Notes under the pieces: model-generated
What the model was told of the DNA's origin: nothing
Databases searched by the model: none
The model's input: the letters and a program-made list of their open reading frames with translations, nothing else
Translations under genes and position numbers: made by a program
Shown here: piece by piece, positions 32,438 to 44,561 of the stretch
How the letters are laid out: each line of letters begins with the position of its first letter
How positions within the stretch are numbered: position 1 is the stretch's first letter
NCBI GenBank assembly: GCA_963565915.1
Contig: OY751485.1
Coordinates: 5,642,001-5,706,000, forward strand
DNA from: Entoloma clypeatum
Taxonomy: Eukaryota > Basidiomycota > Agaricomycetes > Agaricales > Entolomataceae
DNA: 64,000 bases
Direction: 5' to 3'

Positions 32438-35400
32438 TCACAATGAATTCTCGTTCCATCTTCCATCTGTCCACTCGGTTGTTTGTTGCGCAGTGGTAAG
32501 GTTTTCATATGGGATGAAGTTCAATTGGATGTTGATTGGCCTTGGTGCCAATGGATGGTTTGCATGGAATTCTTCTACTGCAATTGGTGCGTCAATTTTG
32601 ATGGTGGACACTGGTTCCCATGAGCATTCTTCAATAGGATATCCACTCCACTTTACCAAGTATTGTAATCCATGTCCCCTGACTCTTGAATCTAGTATTT
32701 TCTCGATTTCGTATTGAGTTTCTCCATTGATCACTTCAGGCAGGGGTGGTGGTGGTTTTTGTTGTGAAGTGTATTGTGCAGTTATGAAAGGAGTGAGGAG
32801 TGACTCATGGAAAATGTCAAAGTGTTGCCACACTTTTGGCAGTTCAACTTTATATGATGCATTTCCGACTTTTCTCATGATTAGAAAGGGACCGAGACGT
32901 CGGTCATCCAATTTCTTGGCAGGGTGTCCAGTCTTTATATGGCTTGCTTCGACATATATTAGATTGCCTTCTTTATATGTGCACACGGGTCCTTGATTTT
33001 TATCAAAGGTCCGTTTCATAGCTTCAGCTGCTTGCTTTAGTGCCGCTTCTGTTTCTTCATGTGATTTGGTCATTTGTTTCACAAACTCCTCTGCTTCTGG
33101 CCGCTTTTCTGACCTATTCGGTTCCCACCCCATTCATGGGTGTTGTCCTTGTTCTAAGAAGAATGGTGTGACTCCTGTGGCTGTACTTGTTTTATTGTTA
33201 TAAGTGAATTCTGCCATGGCCAACCATTCAAACCAATTATCCTGTTTGTGGTTGATGAATATTCTTAGATATTGTTCGATTTCCTGATTGACCCTTTCAG
33301 TTTGTCCATCTGTCTGTGGATGATATGCCATGGAAATGTTTTGTCTTATTCCAATGATGCGACATAGTTCTTTCATGAACTCTGCGGCAAACTGTGGTCC
33401 TCGATCACTGATTACTCCTTTTGGTATTCCATATTCTTGGAATATGTTATCACACCATTCCTTGGCCGTTCCAAGTGCCGATATTTCTGAGTTTACTGGA
33501 ATGAATTGCCCCTTTTTGTTGAAGCGATCCACCACTACCATGATCATGTCATATCCTCCTGACTCTGGTAATGGTCCTAGGAAATCTACCAAGAACATGT
33601 CTCCTGGTCTCTCAGGGATCTGATTCGGATGTAATTCTGTATTTGCCGGAGACCTTTTTACTTTGGTCCTTTGGCATGTCTCACATCCTTGAATGTATTT
33701 GGTAATATTGGCCCGTAATGTTGGCCACCAATAATTTCTTGTGACAATTTCAAACATCTTTGCTTGTCCTGGATGTCCTGTTAATGGAGAGTCATGTGCC
33801 AGTTTGAGGATTTGTTCACATAATTCTGGAATTTTTGGAACGTAAACACAATTTTCCCAATAAACAATCCCGTCTACTTCTTTCCAGTTTTTGGACTTCA
33901 ACGTCAAGTTTCATTTGACTTGGTTTTCTCATCCCTTGTCTGTTTTGATCTGACTTAAGATCTGTTGATCTAGACCCTGGATCTCAATTGATCGAAAATA
34001 TTCCACTTTTAGAAGGATGACGTCTTTGTTGTCATTCACCCCCCTTTCATGTCCTGCTTGTCTCGAGAGGATATCCACTTTTGTGTTTTGATTGCCTGGT
34101 CTATGTGTCAAGATAAAGTTATAATCTTGCATTTCCGTTACCCATCTGGCTTGTCTACAGTCAAGTTTCTGTGGTTTCTGGAAATATTTGAGATTCTTAT
34201 GATCCGTCAAAATCTCTACTGGTTCCTCAGTTCCTAGGAGGTATTGACGCCATTCTTCCAATGCTATCATTACCGCTAAGAGTTCTTTATCATAAGTCTC
34301 ATAGTTCCTTTCTGCACTATTGAGAGATTTTGATATGAATGTGACTGGTTGCCATTTGTTGTTCTCTTGTTGTTGTGATAAGATCCCTCTGATTGCGAAG
34401 TCTGATGCATCAACTTCAACCCTGAATGCCTTGTCATTTCTTGGCATTGCTAAAATTGGTGTGGTTGATAGGTGTCTTTTTAATTCATTAAAGGCATCCT
34501 GTTGCTCCTGTTTCCAACACCATTCCGTTTTCCCAGTTAACTCATTAAGAGGTTTTGCTACCTTGGAGTATCCCTCAATGAATCGGCGATAGAAATTACA
34601 AAATCCCAGGAATTGTTGTATTTCTCTTTTGACTGTTGGTACTGGCCAGTCTTTGATCACTTCGATTTTTCTTGGATATACTTTGACCGAGTTTTCTGAT
34701 ACTATTAGGCCTAGAAAGTCTACTTCTTGGGCGCTAAAAACACATTTTTCTGGTTTCAAGAATAGTTTGTTTTCTTGTAACCTTTCCAATACTCTTCTGA
34801 TATGAACCTTGTGTTCTGCTAGTGTTTTTGAAAATACTAGTATATCATCCATGTATATGATGACAAATCCTTCGTCGATCATGTCTTTGAAAAGCGTGTT
34901 CATCATTGTTTGAAATGTGCTTGGCGAATTTGTTAACCCAAAGAACATTACTAAGGGTTCAAACAATCCTTGATTGGTTCGGAATGCTGCTTTCCATTCG
35001 TCCCCTTCCTTGATTCCTGAATGAGCGGTAAAGGGTATTTTTTTTTGATCATCATTTTATTTAACTTCCGATAATCTTGTACCGGTCATCTTTCTTTTTT
35101 ATAAAGAAGAACAGTGATGCCATCAATGACTCTGATGGTCTTATCCTTCCTGTTGACAGATTTTCATCTAAAAACTCATCGAGTTGTTTTTGTTCCGATT
35201 GACTCAAGGGGTATATCTTGCAGTCTAATGGCTTTGCATCGGGTATCAGCTCAATAGCATGATCCCATTCTCTTTCTGGAGGCATTTCATCAAACAACTT
35301 CTTCTTGAAGACTTCTAGGAATTCCCAGTACTCTTGAGGAATCTTATCTTTAAGATTCTTTTCTTCGACAAACTCTTTAACCTGAGTCATCGCACGTACC

Positions 35401-35535
35401 AGCAGCCGAGCTTCCAAGTCAACCGCTATTAAATGTTCCTGGTCTTCCAAGAATGGAGTGGCATCTTCGTCTTCACATCCTTCTGGCAGTTCATCTGGTA
35501 GACACTCCGCAGGACATCTCGTGAATCGGACAGAT
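32438..35535 (-). pseudogene. Gypsy-1 pol: RT, RNase H, integrase, chromodomain (broken)
   Basis: Read from 35535 leftward. The protease-RT linker (RCPAECLPDELPEG) is followed by the RT start (GRIRPSESLMASLFFFIKKKD). An internal loss near 35040-35060 removes the first RT catalytic Asp block. Then FRTNQGLFEPLVMFFGLTNS and YMDDIL (about 34855), RNase H (VEVDASDFA, HRPGNQNTKVDILSR), and integrase with its H-H-C-C zinc site (HPGQAKMFEI, CETCQRTK) and catalytic blocks VDFLGPLP, VISDRGPQFAAEF and HPQTDGQTERVN. The C-terminal chromodomain reads YEIEKILDSRVRGHGLQYLV, then KWSGYPIEECSWEP. Breaks include a frameshift at a T run, stops near 33905-33929, and a TGA at 33134-33136 in HP-stop-MG, where Gypsy-2 has HPRMG. 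Not able to make a full polyprotein. Confidence 0.88.
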
Positions 35536-36791
35536 CCGGTGATAGGGCCGCGATGTGTCTAGGCCTAAATCTTCGCATTTTGCATCATTTCACACTATCT
35601 CTAAGGGATATAGAGAGTCCTAGATGAGCTCCGATTCTGAGGACTTAGTGGCGACGTTAGAGAGACATTTTAAAGCATTTAGAGACCATGACAATGTAGG
35701 ACATAGTGCTGGTCACCACTATGGGCTTAGCTATGATACTCGAGAGCCATGGGATCGTCTCGCGAGATAGATAAGCCTATCAAGCACCTCTCAAAATGAA
35801 GCGTGAAACAAGGAGATTGATTATATTGGATTTATCGATGACACTAGCACTGTCTACTATACATTGAGGGATTGACTGGAGACATTCTCGCGAGAGGCTT
35901 GGCAAATGTGCGCCTCGCTTCGCGTCCAAATGGTCCATATGGGGAATAGCCAATGACATTGGATCGAACAGACCGAGATTGGGTTTGATACACTGCAATC
36001 AATGTGCATTACATGGCAGACATATTGATATGGATCGGTTGTTGATCGGTTGCTTACCGAGATGACCCTTCATCAAAGCATCTGATATCTTGCAGTAACT
36101 CATTGGCATTGTCGCGAGGTGTATCAATAGACCGAGATAGTGGAATAGTGTCCTCACAAGCATGATAGAGGTAGAATATGGAGAAAAGAACGTACCTGTC
36201 ACATTGTCAACCACATGGACACATTGCGACGTCTCTAGCGAAGGCTTACTTGACTGGATACCCCTTAGCGAGACCACATGCATCCCTTTTCTATATTTAT
36301 TGCAGCTCATGTATAAAATCTCGTAGTTTCATCGTAGATAGGTTAGGTTAGATTGTGCCCCAGAATTGATAGCATTTGTCTTGTGCATCTGTCGTCGTTC
36401 GCGAGTATCATTGAAGCCTTGAGATTGTTTGGTTTGCATCGGAAGTCAGTCGCAATTGTGTTTTGTGTGTTCAAGAACTTGTCAATTGTCAAATTGTGTT
36501 ATCTATCGGTCATATTGGTCATTGTCATGTTCGTATTCAGTTGAGACCGTGTTTGCGAAGTCTTGTTGGTTCGGAAATCACAAACCTCGGTTCATTATCT
36601 ATTGAGAACTATCTGTAAGTCTTGTTCAAGACTTATTGAGCCATCGCTAAGCGAGTTATTCAATTGTTGTTTGGAAGAGTCGCATCCTGAGTGATCCCAC
36701 TCATCACCCCAAACTATATCGATTGAGAAGTATGCATTGCGAGACTTGTTCGGTCTTCGTTGTTGTGTTTGGTGTTTGTGTGTTAGAGATA

Positions 36792-38409
36792 CAGTGACTC
36801 AAAAAATTGATTCAATGTTTGATACTTTTTGAATATCTGTTGAATAACTTTGTATCTGATATGAATAATACCAGGATGTTGGTATATGGAAGAAAACATT
36901 TGATCAGGGCCATCCATCAAAAAAACAATTATGTAATCCCAATTAGTATCCATGGAGATATGATCAGTTTAAAACAGGAACTCATTGAATCAATTATTTG
37001 AGGGGGTATCAGAAATATCAGAATCTGATGCTCCACTGATTCTATAGCAACCAATGAGTGACAAATAGTTGCTATAGTGATGCTACCTTTAATTGGACCT
37101 GGACTGAAGGTATTTAAGCAGTCCAAATGCTCTCAGGATATTTCAAATTCAACATGCGCCTCATCTCCTCTGCTCAGAAGAAAAACATCCTTTTTCTGGC
37201 CGCCAATAGTCATTCCACCTGCTCTGTTGCATCTTTATATCTGGAGACTATGAAGGCCAATCCAGGACCACAATTCCTTGCTTCTCCATCCAGTTTATAG
37301 CCTTGTTGGAGATGTGCTTGGGGCTATTGTCCTGCTAAAAAATTACTGTCTCTTCAAAAATTCCACTTTCATCTATGCTGGGCAGCAAGTGACCCTCCAA
37401 AATGGCCACATACTGATCACCACCCATCCTCCCCTCAACCTCTGCAACTTGCCCAACTCCATTCCATCCCATACAGCCCCATACCATGATGTTTCCACCT
37501 CAAAACTTCAGTGTTCCCTTCACCTCTCTTTCAATCAACCCCTCTCCTTTCTTTTTCCAGACCCACTGCTTCCCATCTGACCCAAATCTGTTGATTTTTG
37601 TCTCATCTGATCAAATAATCCTCTTACAGTCCTCCACAGTCCACTCCTTGTACTTGAGAGCAAAGGCCAGCCATTGCTTGTGATGTGCCAATTTGAGGTA
37701 TGGTTTTTTTTTCTTTGTTTCTGCCTTGAACTCATTTCTTTTGAGGAGATTTCTGATGGTTTGTGAAGAGACAGGGCTGGGAATGATGGTATTGATGTGG
37801 TTGGTGGTCTCCACAGTATTGGCAGCTTTGCCAGTTGTAATTTGTTGAATGACTGCATGATGAACAATAGTAAATACTTGGAAGTACGACCAGCAGAAGA
37901 AGTTTGGCAATTGGAAACAAGGTCCTGGAGCACTCTGGATACAGTAGGCTGACTGATACCCAGGCTAGATGCAATATAGCGGGTGGAATGACCATTGAAG
38001 GCCAGAGAAAGGATATTTTCCTTTTGAGCAGAGGAGATGAGGTGCATGTTGAATTTGAAATATCCTGAGAGCATTTGGACTGCTTAAATACCTTCAGTCC
38101 AGGTCCAATTAAAGGTAGCATCACTATAGCAACTATTTGTCACTCATTGGTTGCTATAGAATCAGTGGAGCATCAGATTCTGATATTTCTGATACCCCCT
38201 CAAATAATTGATTCAATGAGTTCCTGTTTTAAACTGATCATATCTCCATGGATACTAATTGGGATTACATAATTGTTTTTTTGATGGATGGCCCTGATCA
38301 AATGTTTTCTTCCATATACCAACATCCTGGTATTATTCATATCAGATACAAAGTTATTCAACAGATATTCAAAAAGTGTCAAACATTGAATCAATTTTTT
38401 GAGTCACTG
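36792..38409 (-). mobile_element. Tc1/mariner element with very long inverted repeats
   Basis: The ends CAGTGACTCAAAAAATTGAT (36792) and the complement at 38409 are flanked by TA on both sides. The inverted repeats are unusually long: about 440 bp (36792 to about 37235 against 38409 to about 37965), nearly identical in the outer 330 bp. They are so long that the promoter and the first codons of the transposase (FNM-LISSAQK) lie in both arms. Confidence 0.9.
37250..38047 (-). pseudogene. Tc1-type transposase (broken)
   Basis: From 38047: MHLISSAQKENILSLAFNGH, then a paired-type helix-turn-helix (STRYIASSLGISQPTVSRVL) and a second DNA-binding part (SSQTIRNLLKRNEFKA, KKPYLKLAHHKQWLAFALK). The DDE core follows as fragments: SDETKINRFGSDGKQWVWKK (first catalytic Asp), NIMVWGCMGW, QDNSPKHIS (second Asp) and VLDWPS with SPDINATE (third acidic residue). 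Several stops (after EREVKGTLKF, before QDNSP and SPD) and frame changes make it inactive. The third catalytic region runs into the left inverted repeat. Confidence 0.8.
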
Positions 38410-38895
38410 TATTGCTCGCACTCATCCCCAGACTCACTTCCTTTGTTTCACTGGTTTTTCAGTCAATATCCGGGTTGTGGAACTTCAGCCACTCATGCCT
38501 GATAAAGACTTCCGTTTTCCCAAGAGATGATACCGCTAATTGTAATCCCCCCCGGTGATTCTTTACTTTTTTTTATTTTTTTATTTTTTTAGTGTCAACA
38601 ATTTATATACCGGTACCCTGAGAGCAGTCCGGTCGCCTACTACTACAAGTCGGCAGTAAAGAATTTTAACGTGTGTGTGGGCTAGCACAGAAATGTCCAA
38701 AAAATAGAAAAGACGGTACAGCGATAAGATGCAATCAAAGGAATACAGAGGAGAGCATACACCAAAAGTAACACGATATGTAGAGAGAGACAACATATAT
38801 GTAGCTGGATACTCCTTGAGGGGAGTATGACTTTAAGCATCCCCATGACCAGTTCATACCTTTCCATCATTGCGGCCGTGGCCAGAGGCAGGGGC

Positions 38896-39329
38896 TGTAA
38901 GGGCGACCTTACGATCCAAGACTCAAACTCAGATACTTGCAAGGGAGATCCGAAGATTAGATTGAGCAGTCTGATAAGTAATACAACACACACCTTGCAA
39001 GGGAGATCCGAAGAGAAAGTTCTAAGGATTCCCCTGCAAGCTAGCGAGATAAATAGTAAAATGAGATATGAAATAAAAGATAAAACGAGACATAGGAATG
39101 ATGAGTAATGGTCGGGAGTAGGGATGGGGGATGAATGGAAACGAGATGAATGATAGTACCTGCGATCCGACGTGCGGAGGAGCGGAGGGGCGCGGAGTCG
39201 TCGGATGTGGAGAGGTGCAGAGAGGTGAATAAGATATCAGAGGCAACAGATACGATCGGAGGGCGTCGGAGGGCGTCGGAGATGGTGGAAATGAACGGAA
39301 AGGGAAAGTGCAAAGTGGTTGCCCTTACA
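38896..39329 (-). repeat. Gypsy-2 3' LTR (434 bp)
   Basis: Plus-strand ends TGTAAGGGCGACC and GTTGCCCTTACA; identical by eye to 44562-44995. It holds two direct copies of CTTGCAAGGGAGATCCGAAG. Confidence 0.97.
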
Positions 39330-39346
39330 TCACCCCCCCTTCAAGG
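39330..39346 (-). other. Gypsy-2 polypurine tract
   Basis: CCTTGAAGGGGGGGTGA on the minus strand, directly before the 3' LTR and overlapping the last codons of pol. Confidence 0.85.
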
Positions 39347-42300
39347 CACGGCATCTCGACGTGTCAGGCGAAACGAGTCGAATATCGCAGCGGAGATCCG
39401 ACGCGGAGCTCCCTGATGACGTCGGTAGAAGTCGCGGACTAGGCGCGGAGCGTGGACATTGTCTTCTGCTTCCCAGGAATTCTCTTCGTAGCCATATCCC
39501 TTCCATTTGACCAAGAATTGAAGCTTGCCTCGATGCAGTCGGCTGTCCAAGAGGTTTTCAACATCATACTCCAATTCTTCTCCCACTACCGTCGGAGGCG
39601 GAGGAGAGCGGACTTGGCGTCGGAAAGGGTCGTCGGGAACTAGTGAAAGTTTGACGACGTGGAATACTGGGTGAATGCGGGACATGGAAGGGGGAAGGCG
39701 AAGTTCGTAGGCATGTGTTCCGACAGGTCGGACCACTGGGAAAGGGCCTACGTACCGATGTGCAAGTTTTTTTGTGGGTCGGGTGGTTTTGAGGTCCGAT
39801 GAGTCTAAAAAGACCTTGTCCCCCGGGCGGAATGTCGGAGTGGTGCTCCGATGCTGGTTGTAGTATCGCGCCATGTCGTCTTTTGCCTTTGTTAGTGCTG
39901 CGCGAGCCTCTTCCAGAGCGGACTTCATCCGCTCGCTGAAATCCGCTACCGCCTCGATTTCCGTCCGCTTCTCGCGAGGTTCGAATCCCATGCGCGGATG
40001 GCGGCCGGTGTCAATGTAGAACGGAGTTTGACGTGTCGATGCGTGAACATGGTTGTTGTATGCAAATTCAGCCATCGGAAGCCATTCGTCCCAATCGTCT
40101 TGACGTTCATTGACGAATAGGCGAAGATATTGTTCCAATCCTTGATTGACCCGCTCCGTCTGTCCGTCCGACTGCGGATGGTAGGCTGTCGAGGCAGCAA
40201 TCTTAATGCCAAGTAGCCTATATAGTTCGCGTGTGAACTTGGCGACAAACTGTGGTCCGCGGTCGGAGACAATGGCCTCCGGTAGTCCGTGGAGTTTCCA
40301 GACGTTTTGAATATAGGAGCGTGCAGTCCCGAGTGCGGAGATGTCGGAGTGCGTTGGGATGAAGTGTCCCCGCTTCCCTACTGAGTCCACTACCACCATG
40401 ATAGCGTCGTAGCCATGGGCTTCTGGTAGTTCAGTAATGAAGTCAACACTGGTTACTTGCCACCGCTCCGTGGGGACCGGTAGTGGATTGAGCTCTCCGG
40501 AGGGCGGAGTGCGTCGGACCTTGGTGTGGAGGCATGAGTCGCATGTCTTGCAATATTGACCTATTAAACGAGACATGTGTGGCCACCAGTAATTGCGCGA
40601 CACCAGTTCCAAGGTTTTCCACCGTCCCGGATGTCCGGCCACCGGAGTGTCGTGGTGTTGTGTGAGGATCCGATGACGCAGTTGGGGATTATTAGGAACA
40701 TAGATACGATCCCTGAAGTAGAGCAAACCTTCCGCTTGCCTCCACTCCGCACTTCGGACGGACCCCGCTCCGACGGTCGGAAGGGATCTGACGACCTCCG
40801 CCACACTATCCTCCAGTAGCCCCTCTCGGATTCCCTGTCGGACCTGGCAGAGGACGTCGCGTTCTTCCCCTTGAACAGTTACCCCACGCATTGCTCGCAC
40901 TGCAAACAATTCTGGTCGAAGAAGGATGATGTTTTCGTTGTCCCGCGATCCGTCTCCGTGGTCCGCTCGTCGGGACAAAGCGTCGGACTTGCCCATTGAT
41001 TTTCCAGGTCGATGGTGCATTTTAAAATCGAAACGAGCGAGGTATAAGGACCATCTAGCTTGTCGTCGATTTAGTTTTTGAGCTGTCATGAAGTACTCAA
41101 GATTTTTGTGGTCCGTCCAAATCTCCACTGTCTTCTCCGCTCCTTCAAGGAAGTGCCTCCACTCCTCTAATGCACGGACCACTGCCAACATCTCCTTGTC
41201 ATAGATCTCGTAGTTGCGTTCCACCGGACTGAGGCTTTTGGAATAGAATGCGACAGGGTGCCACTTACCGTCCTCTGTTGGTTGGGACAGTACTGCTCCG
41301 GTTGCAAAGTCCGAGCTATCCGCTTCTACCCGCCACTCCTTTCGATGATCAGCTAAGACCAGGATCAGAGCGGATGTAATCCTCCGCTTCAACTCCGCAA
41401 ATGCGGACACTTCTCCTTCCTTCCAAGACCAGAGGTGCCCCTTCTTCGTGAGCTCGAAAAGAGGGCGCGCGATGTCCGAAAACCCTTCAATAAAACGGCG
41501 ATAGAAGTTAGTGAACCCCAGAAAGGACTGTACTTCTCAGACGTTTGTCGGAGCAGGCCACTCCGCGACCCCCGCTACTTTCACCGGATCCATCTCTACG
41601 CGTCCTTGTTCAATAATAAGGCCTAAGTATTCAATGCGCGTTTGCTCAAACTCGCATTTCTCTGGTTTTAGATAGAGTTTGTGTTCGCGAAGTCGTTCCA
41701 GTACAATCCGTGTGACCCTCCGATGTTCCGCAAGGGTCTCCGTGAAGATGAGTATATCGTCAAGGTAAACACAAACTACACCTTCAGTGATAAGGTCCTG
41801 AAAGATCTCGTTCATCATAGTCTGGAATGTGGATGGACTATTAGTGAGGCCGAAGAACATCACCAATGGTTCATAGAGTCCGCGATTGGTCCGAAAAGCG
41901 GCCTTCCACTCGTCTCCGGGCTTTATCCGTACATTGTTGTAACCCCAGCGGATGTCGAGTTTGGTGAAGTATTGAGCGCGTTGAAGTTTATTGATCAGTT
42001 CGGATATGAGCGGAAGCGGATACTTGTTTTTGATAGTTTTGGAATTGAGTGACTGGTAGTCTTGTACAAGACGAAGGGAGCCATCCTTCTTCTTGATGTA
42101 GAATACCGGAGATGCCATCGGAGACTTGGAAGGGCGGATCCGACCAGTTGCAAGGTTTTCCTCCAAAAACGCGTCGAGTTCTTTCTGTTCGTTCGGGGCG
42201 AGCGGATATACCTTACAACCCGCCGGAGAGGCGTCCGGAACAAGTTCAATGGCGTGGTCCCACGTCCGCTCTTCCGGTAAGGTGTCGAAAGAGGTCTTTG

Positions 42301-43249
42301 AGAATACGTCTTCGAAATCAAACAAGTGGTCTGGTACGGAATCGCGGAAAGATTTGGGTTTCTGGTTACTGAGGAAGGCCTCCGATAGACGTTGCGAGAT
42401 ATTGGATGAAGCGCGGATGAACTCCGCCTCCGCAGGTACTGTTCCGACAAAAAGGCGGTCTCCCTCCTCAAACTCATCCTCTTCCTCATCGTCTTCCGCT
42501 AACTCCTCCGTTTCTTCTCCTTCTGTGACATCCTCCACCCATGGGCCGCGTGGAGCCTCCTCCTCTAGACCGGACGTCGGAGTGGAACCCATCCGACAGG
42601 CTCGGATGCGGACTTGTTCGAACTTCCGCTCCTTCCGCTCTTGGGCTGCCTCCTGTTGGCATGTCCGACATCGTGCAGGACACCGGCTCATCTTCACTTC
42701 CCCTGAAGTCCAATCTACCTCGGGGTTGTGTTCTTTGAGCCAAGTGAAGCCTAACACGATTTCTTGTTTTCCCAAACTTGTGACTGCAAGCTGGGTCCGT
42801 TCCGAGTGATCCCGATAGTGGAGCACTACGTCCAACACCTCCGTTATTGCTCCGGCCTCATTCGGAGTTCCGTCGATGTTGTATACCGGAATTGCGCGTT
42901 GTAGTTTTCGAGTAGAGAGTCGGTGTTTCTCGACCAGAGTACGTTCAATAAACGATCCTGTTGCCCCACTGTCGAGTAAGGCCTTTTGTGATAGTATGTC
43001 TTTAGTGTCGGTAGTTTCGAGAACTATGTCTAGTTCGAGGGAATTGTCGGAGCGAGCGGCTGCGGCGAGAACATATTGTTTTGGAAGCCGCCGCTCCCAC
43101 TTAGAGAAGCGGATGCGGATAGGGTTTGCGGAGTTGGGTGCGACTATAGGATCGTTTGCAGGCTTAGAGATGGAGGGTATAGGATCATATTGTTCCATAA
43201 ATAAGGCAGCATAACGATTTTTAGTAGACAACGAGGGCGCACTGTTCAC
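39341..43249 (-). pseudogene. Gypsy-2 pol polyprotein with one in-frame TGA
   Basis: About 1300 codons in one frame, broken only by TGA at 41537-41539. Order: aspartic protease (LLDSGATGSFIERTL, about residue 92); RT (GRIRPSKSPMASPVFYIKKK, FTKLDIRWGYNNVRI, FFGLTNSPSTFQTMMN, VYLDDILIF); then NV-stop-EVQSFLGF where arginine is expected; RNase H (SDFATGAVLSQ, TDHKNLEYF, GKSDALSRRAD); integrase (HHDTPVAGHPG, CKTCDSC; catalytic VDFITELPEAHGYDAIMVVV, IVSDRGPQFVAKF, HPQSDGQTERVN); and a chromodomain (YDVENLLDSRLHRGKLQFLV, KWKGYGYEENSWE). The pol ATG at 43249 overlaps the gag stop (TGA at 43246-43248), so it probably uses stop-start reinitiation or is processed from a fused product. Confidence 0.93.
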
Positions 43250-44400
43250 TCATTGTGAGGAGGAAAATCCTCCTGTCCTCCCTCCGACTCCGCAGACTCC
43301 GTGGGCGGAACGGAGTTGCCTTCCGCCGCGTCCTTGACCACGAGTTGTTCCATGATAAACTCGTCTTGTTCCTCCATCGTCATGAATCGGACGTCGAAGC
43401 GAAGGGGGCATTCACGACTGAAGTGACCCGTTTTGTTACATCTGAAGCATGCATTGGCATTCTTGCCTTTGACGCGTGAAGTATCAATGTCCATTGCATT
43501 AGGGTCCCTTGTCGGCGGAGCGGTTGCGGATGCGAGCGGAGCTGGACGCGGAGTGAATGGAATGTAGGGGCGAGGGAATACTGAGGTGCCAGGTACTCTT
43601 GGTCCGACGACGTTGCGGAAGGCGGATGTGCGGGTCGGAGCAGTGGCTTTGAAGGCTTTGTTGGCAATTCTATTGTCGTCGTTGACTCGTGCTGCAGAGT
43701 ACCACTCATCGGGGTTGTCGTCCGCAGGCTGTCCGTGGGTCAGGGTGGCGATCTCGTTCTGAATGTCGGAACGGAGACCATGGCGGAATTTGAGTACTAT
43801 ATTGGTATCCTCCTGATAGCCTGCTTTGTCAATGTAGTCTTTGAACTCGTCAATATAGGTCTCGACATCCCGTTGACCTTGATAATAGGATTCTCCTTCG
43901 AGGATCAGTCTCGCGTCCTGTTCCTCATTCTTCGGAGTGAACTCCGTTGTAAAGACGGCGCGGAAGTCCACCCAAGTCCGATAAGGCGGAGCACCGGTCC
44001 TCCGCTCTTGTCGGATAATGCGATCCGCAAAGCGTGCTGCGCGTCCACTCTTCATGAAAGATAAGGCCCAATAAATTTTAGCGTGGTCGTCTGCGAACTG
44101 TTCCGGAGCCAGCCCCATAAACAATTCACAGGAGTTTAGAAAGGTCCAGCCATTTGCGCGCGATCCGTCGAAGTCTGACGGATTGGCGGGTTTTGCTCGA
44201 CGCACGCCCGGATTGGCCGGAGCGAGCGGAGCAGGTGGAGGTGCGGGTGCGGGAGCAGGTGGGATAGGTGGCGGAGCTGGGGCAGGAATTGCGTTGAAGG
44301 CGAGGAGGAGTTGGTCAAGTTGAGTAGAGATATCAGCGAGAGTTTGACGTTGTTCCTGGAACTTGTGCTCGAGCTGTTCAAGGCGATTGGGGTCGTCCAT
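43246..44400 (-). CDS. Gypsy-2 Gag (capsid/nucleocapsid)
   Basis: 384 codons from MDDPNRLEQLEHKFQEQRQT, a coiled-coil start, then a proline-rich spacer (about residues 50-75). The capsid domain follows (FLNSCELFMGLAPEQFADDH, ILEGESYYQGQRDVETYIDE, KFRHGLRSDIQNEIATL). Near the C-terminus comes PNAMDIDTSRVKGKNA with a single CCHC zinc knuckle, CFRCNKTGHFSREC. It forms the virus-like particle and binds the element RNA. Intact, no internal stop. Confidence 0.93.
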   Translation of the reverse strand: MDDPNRLEQLEHKFQEQRQTLADISTQLDQLLLAFNAIPAPAPPPIPPAPAPAPPPAPLAPANPGVRRAKPANPSDFDGSRANGWTFLNSCELFMGLAPEQFADDHAKIYWALSFMKSGRAARFADRIIRQERRTGAPPYRTWVDFRAVFTTEFTPKNEEQDARLILEGESYYQGQRDVETYIDEFKDYIDKAGYQEDTNIVLKFRHGLRSDIQNEIATLTHGQPADDNPDEWYSAARVNDDNRIANKAFKATAPTRTSAFRNVVGPRVPGTSVFPRPYIPFTPRPAPLASATAPPTRDPNAMDIDTSRVKGKNANACFRCNKTGHFSRECPLRFDVRFMTMEEQDEFIMEQLVVKDAAEGNSVPPTESAESEGGQEDFPPHNE

Positions 44401-44549
44401 TACTATGCGCGGAGCAGAATCACCGGTTACGGAGAGGTAATTAGAAGAACTGGAAGGGGTGTGAGATGTATCGGAGTCGGACGCGGACGAAGCTACTCCG
44501 AAGCGCGGAATCGTGACAACGATGCAATCGGACCCGGTCCAATTAGATG

Positions 44550-44559
44550 AGAACTTTCT
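44550..44559 (-). other. Gypsy-2 primer-binding site, complementary to its own LTR
   Basis: Sense sequence AGAAAGTTCT, two bases inside the 5' LTR. It is perfectly complementary to AGAACTTTCT inside the LTR (sense strand; plus coordinates 44680-44689), which lies about 29 nt downstream of TATTTATC. I see no match to the usual initiator-tRNA primer site. This arrangement is the one used by Tf1/sushi elements, where the 5' end of the transcript folds back to prime. Confidence 0.7.
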
Positions 44560-44561
44560 AC

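Larger units (their letters stand above)
35540..38450. mobile_element. Probable solo LTR (about 1.29 kb) in Gypsy-1, split by a Tc1 element
   Basis: After removing the Tc1 element (36792-38409) a foreign block of about 1.29 kb remains, starting TGATAGGGCC (35540) and ending TTTGTTTCA (38450). Removing it restores the Gypsy-1 protease frame (DIDWKT then GSVRFTRCP, with the Trp now a TGA). The flanks CCGG (35536-35539) and CTGG (38451-38454) look like a 4-bp duplication with one change. It has TG...CA ends, a TATATTTATTG-like box near 36290 and no long ORF, so a solo LTR is the best reading, though its family is unknown. Confidence 0.6.

Noticed and set aside
42126..42809. 227-codon plus-strand frame inside Gypsy-2
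   Set aside because: Antisense to the Gypsy-2 protease-RT linker, whose acidic codons give a Ser-rich shadow.
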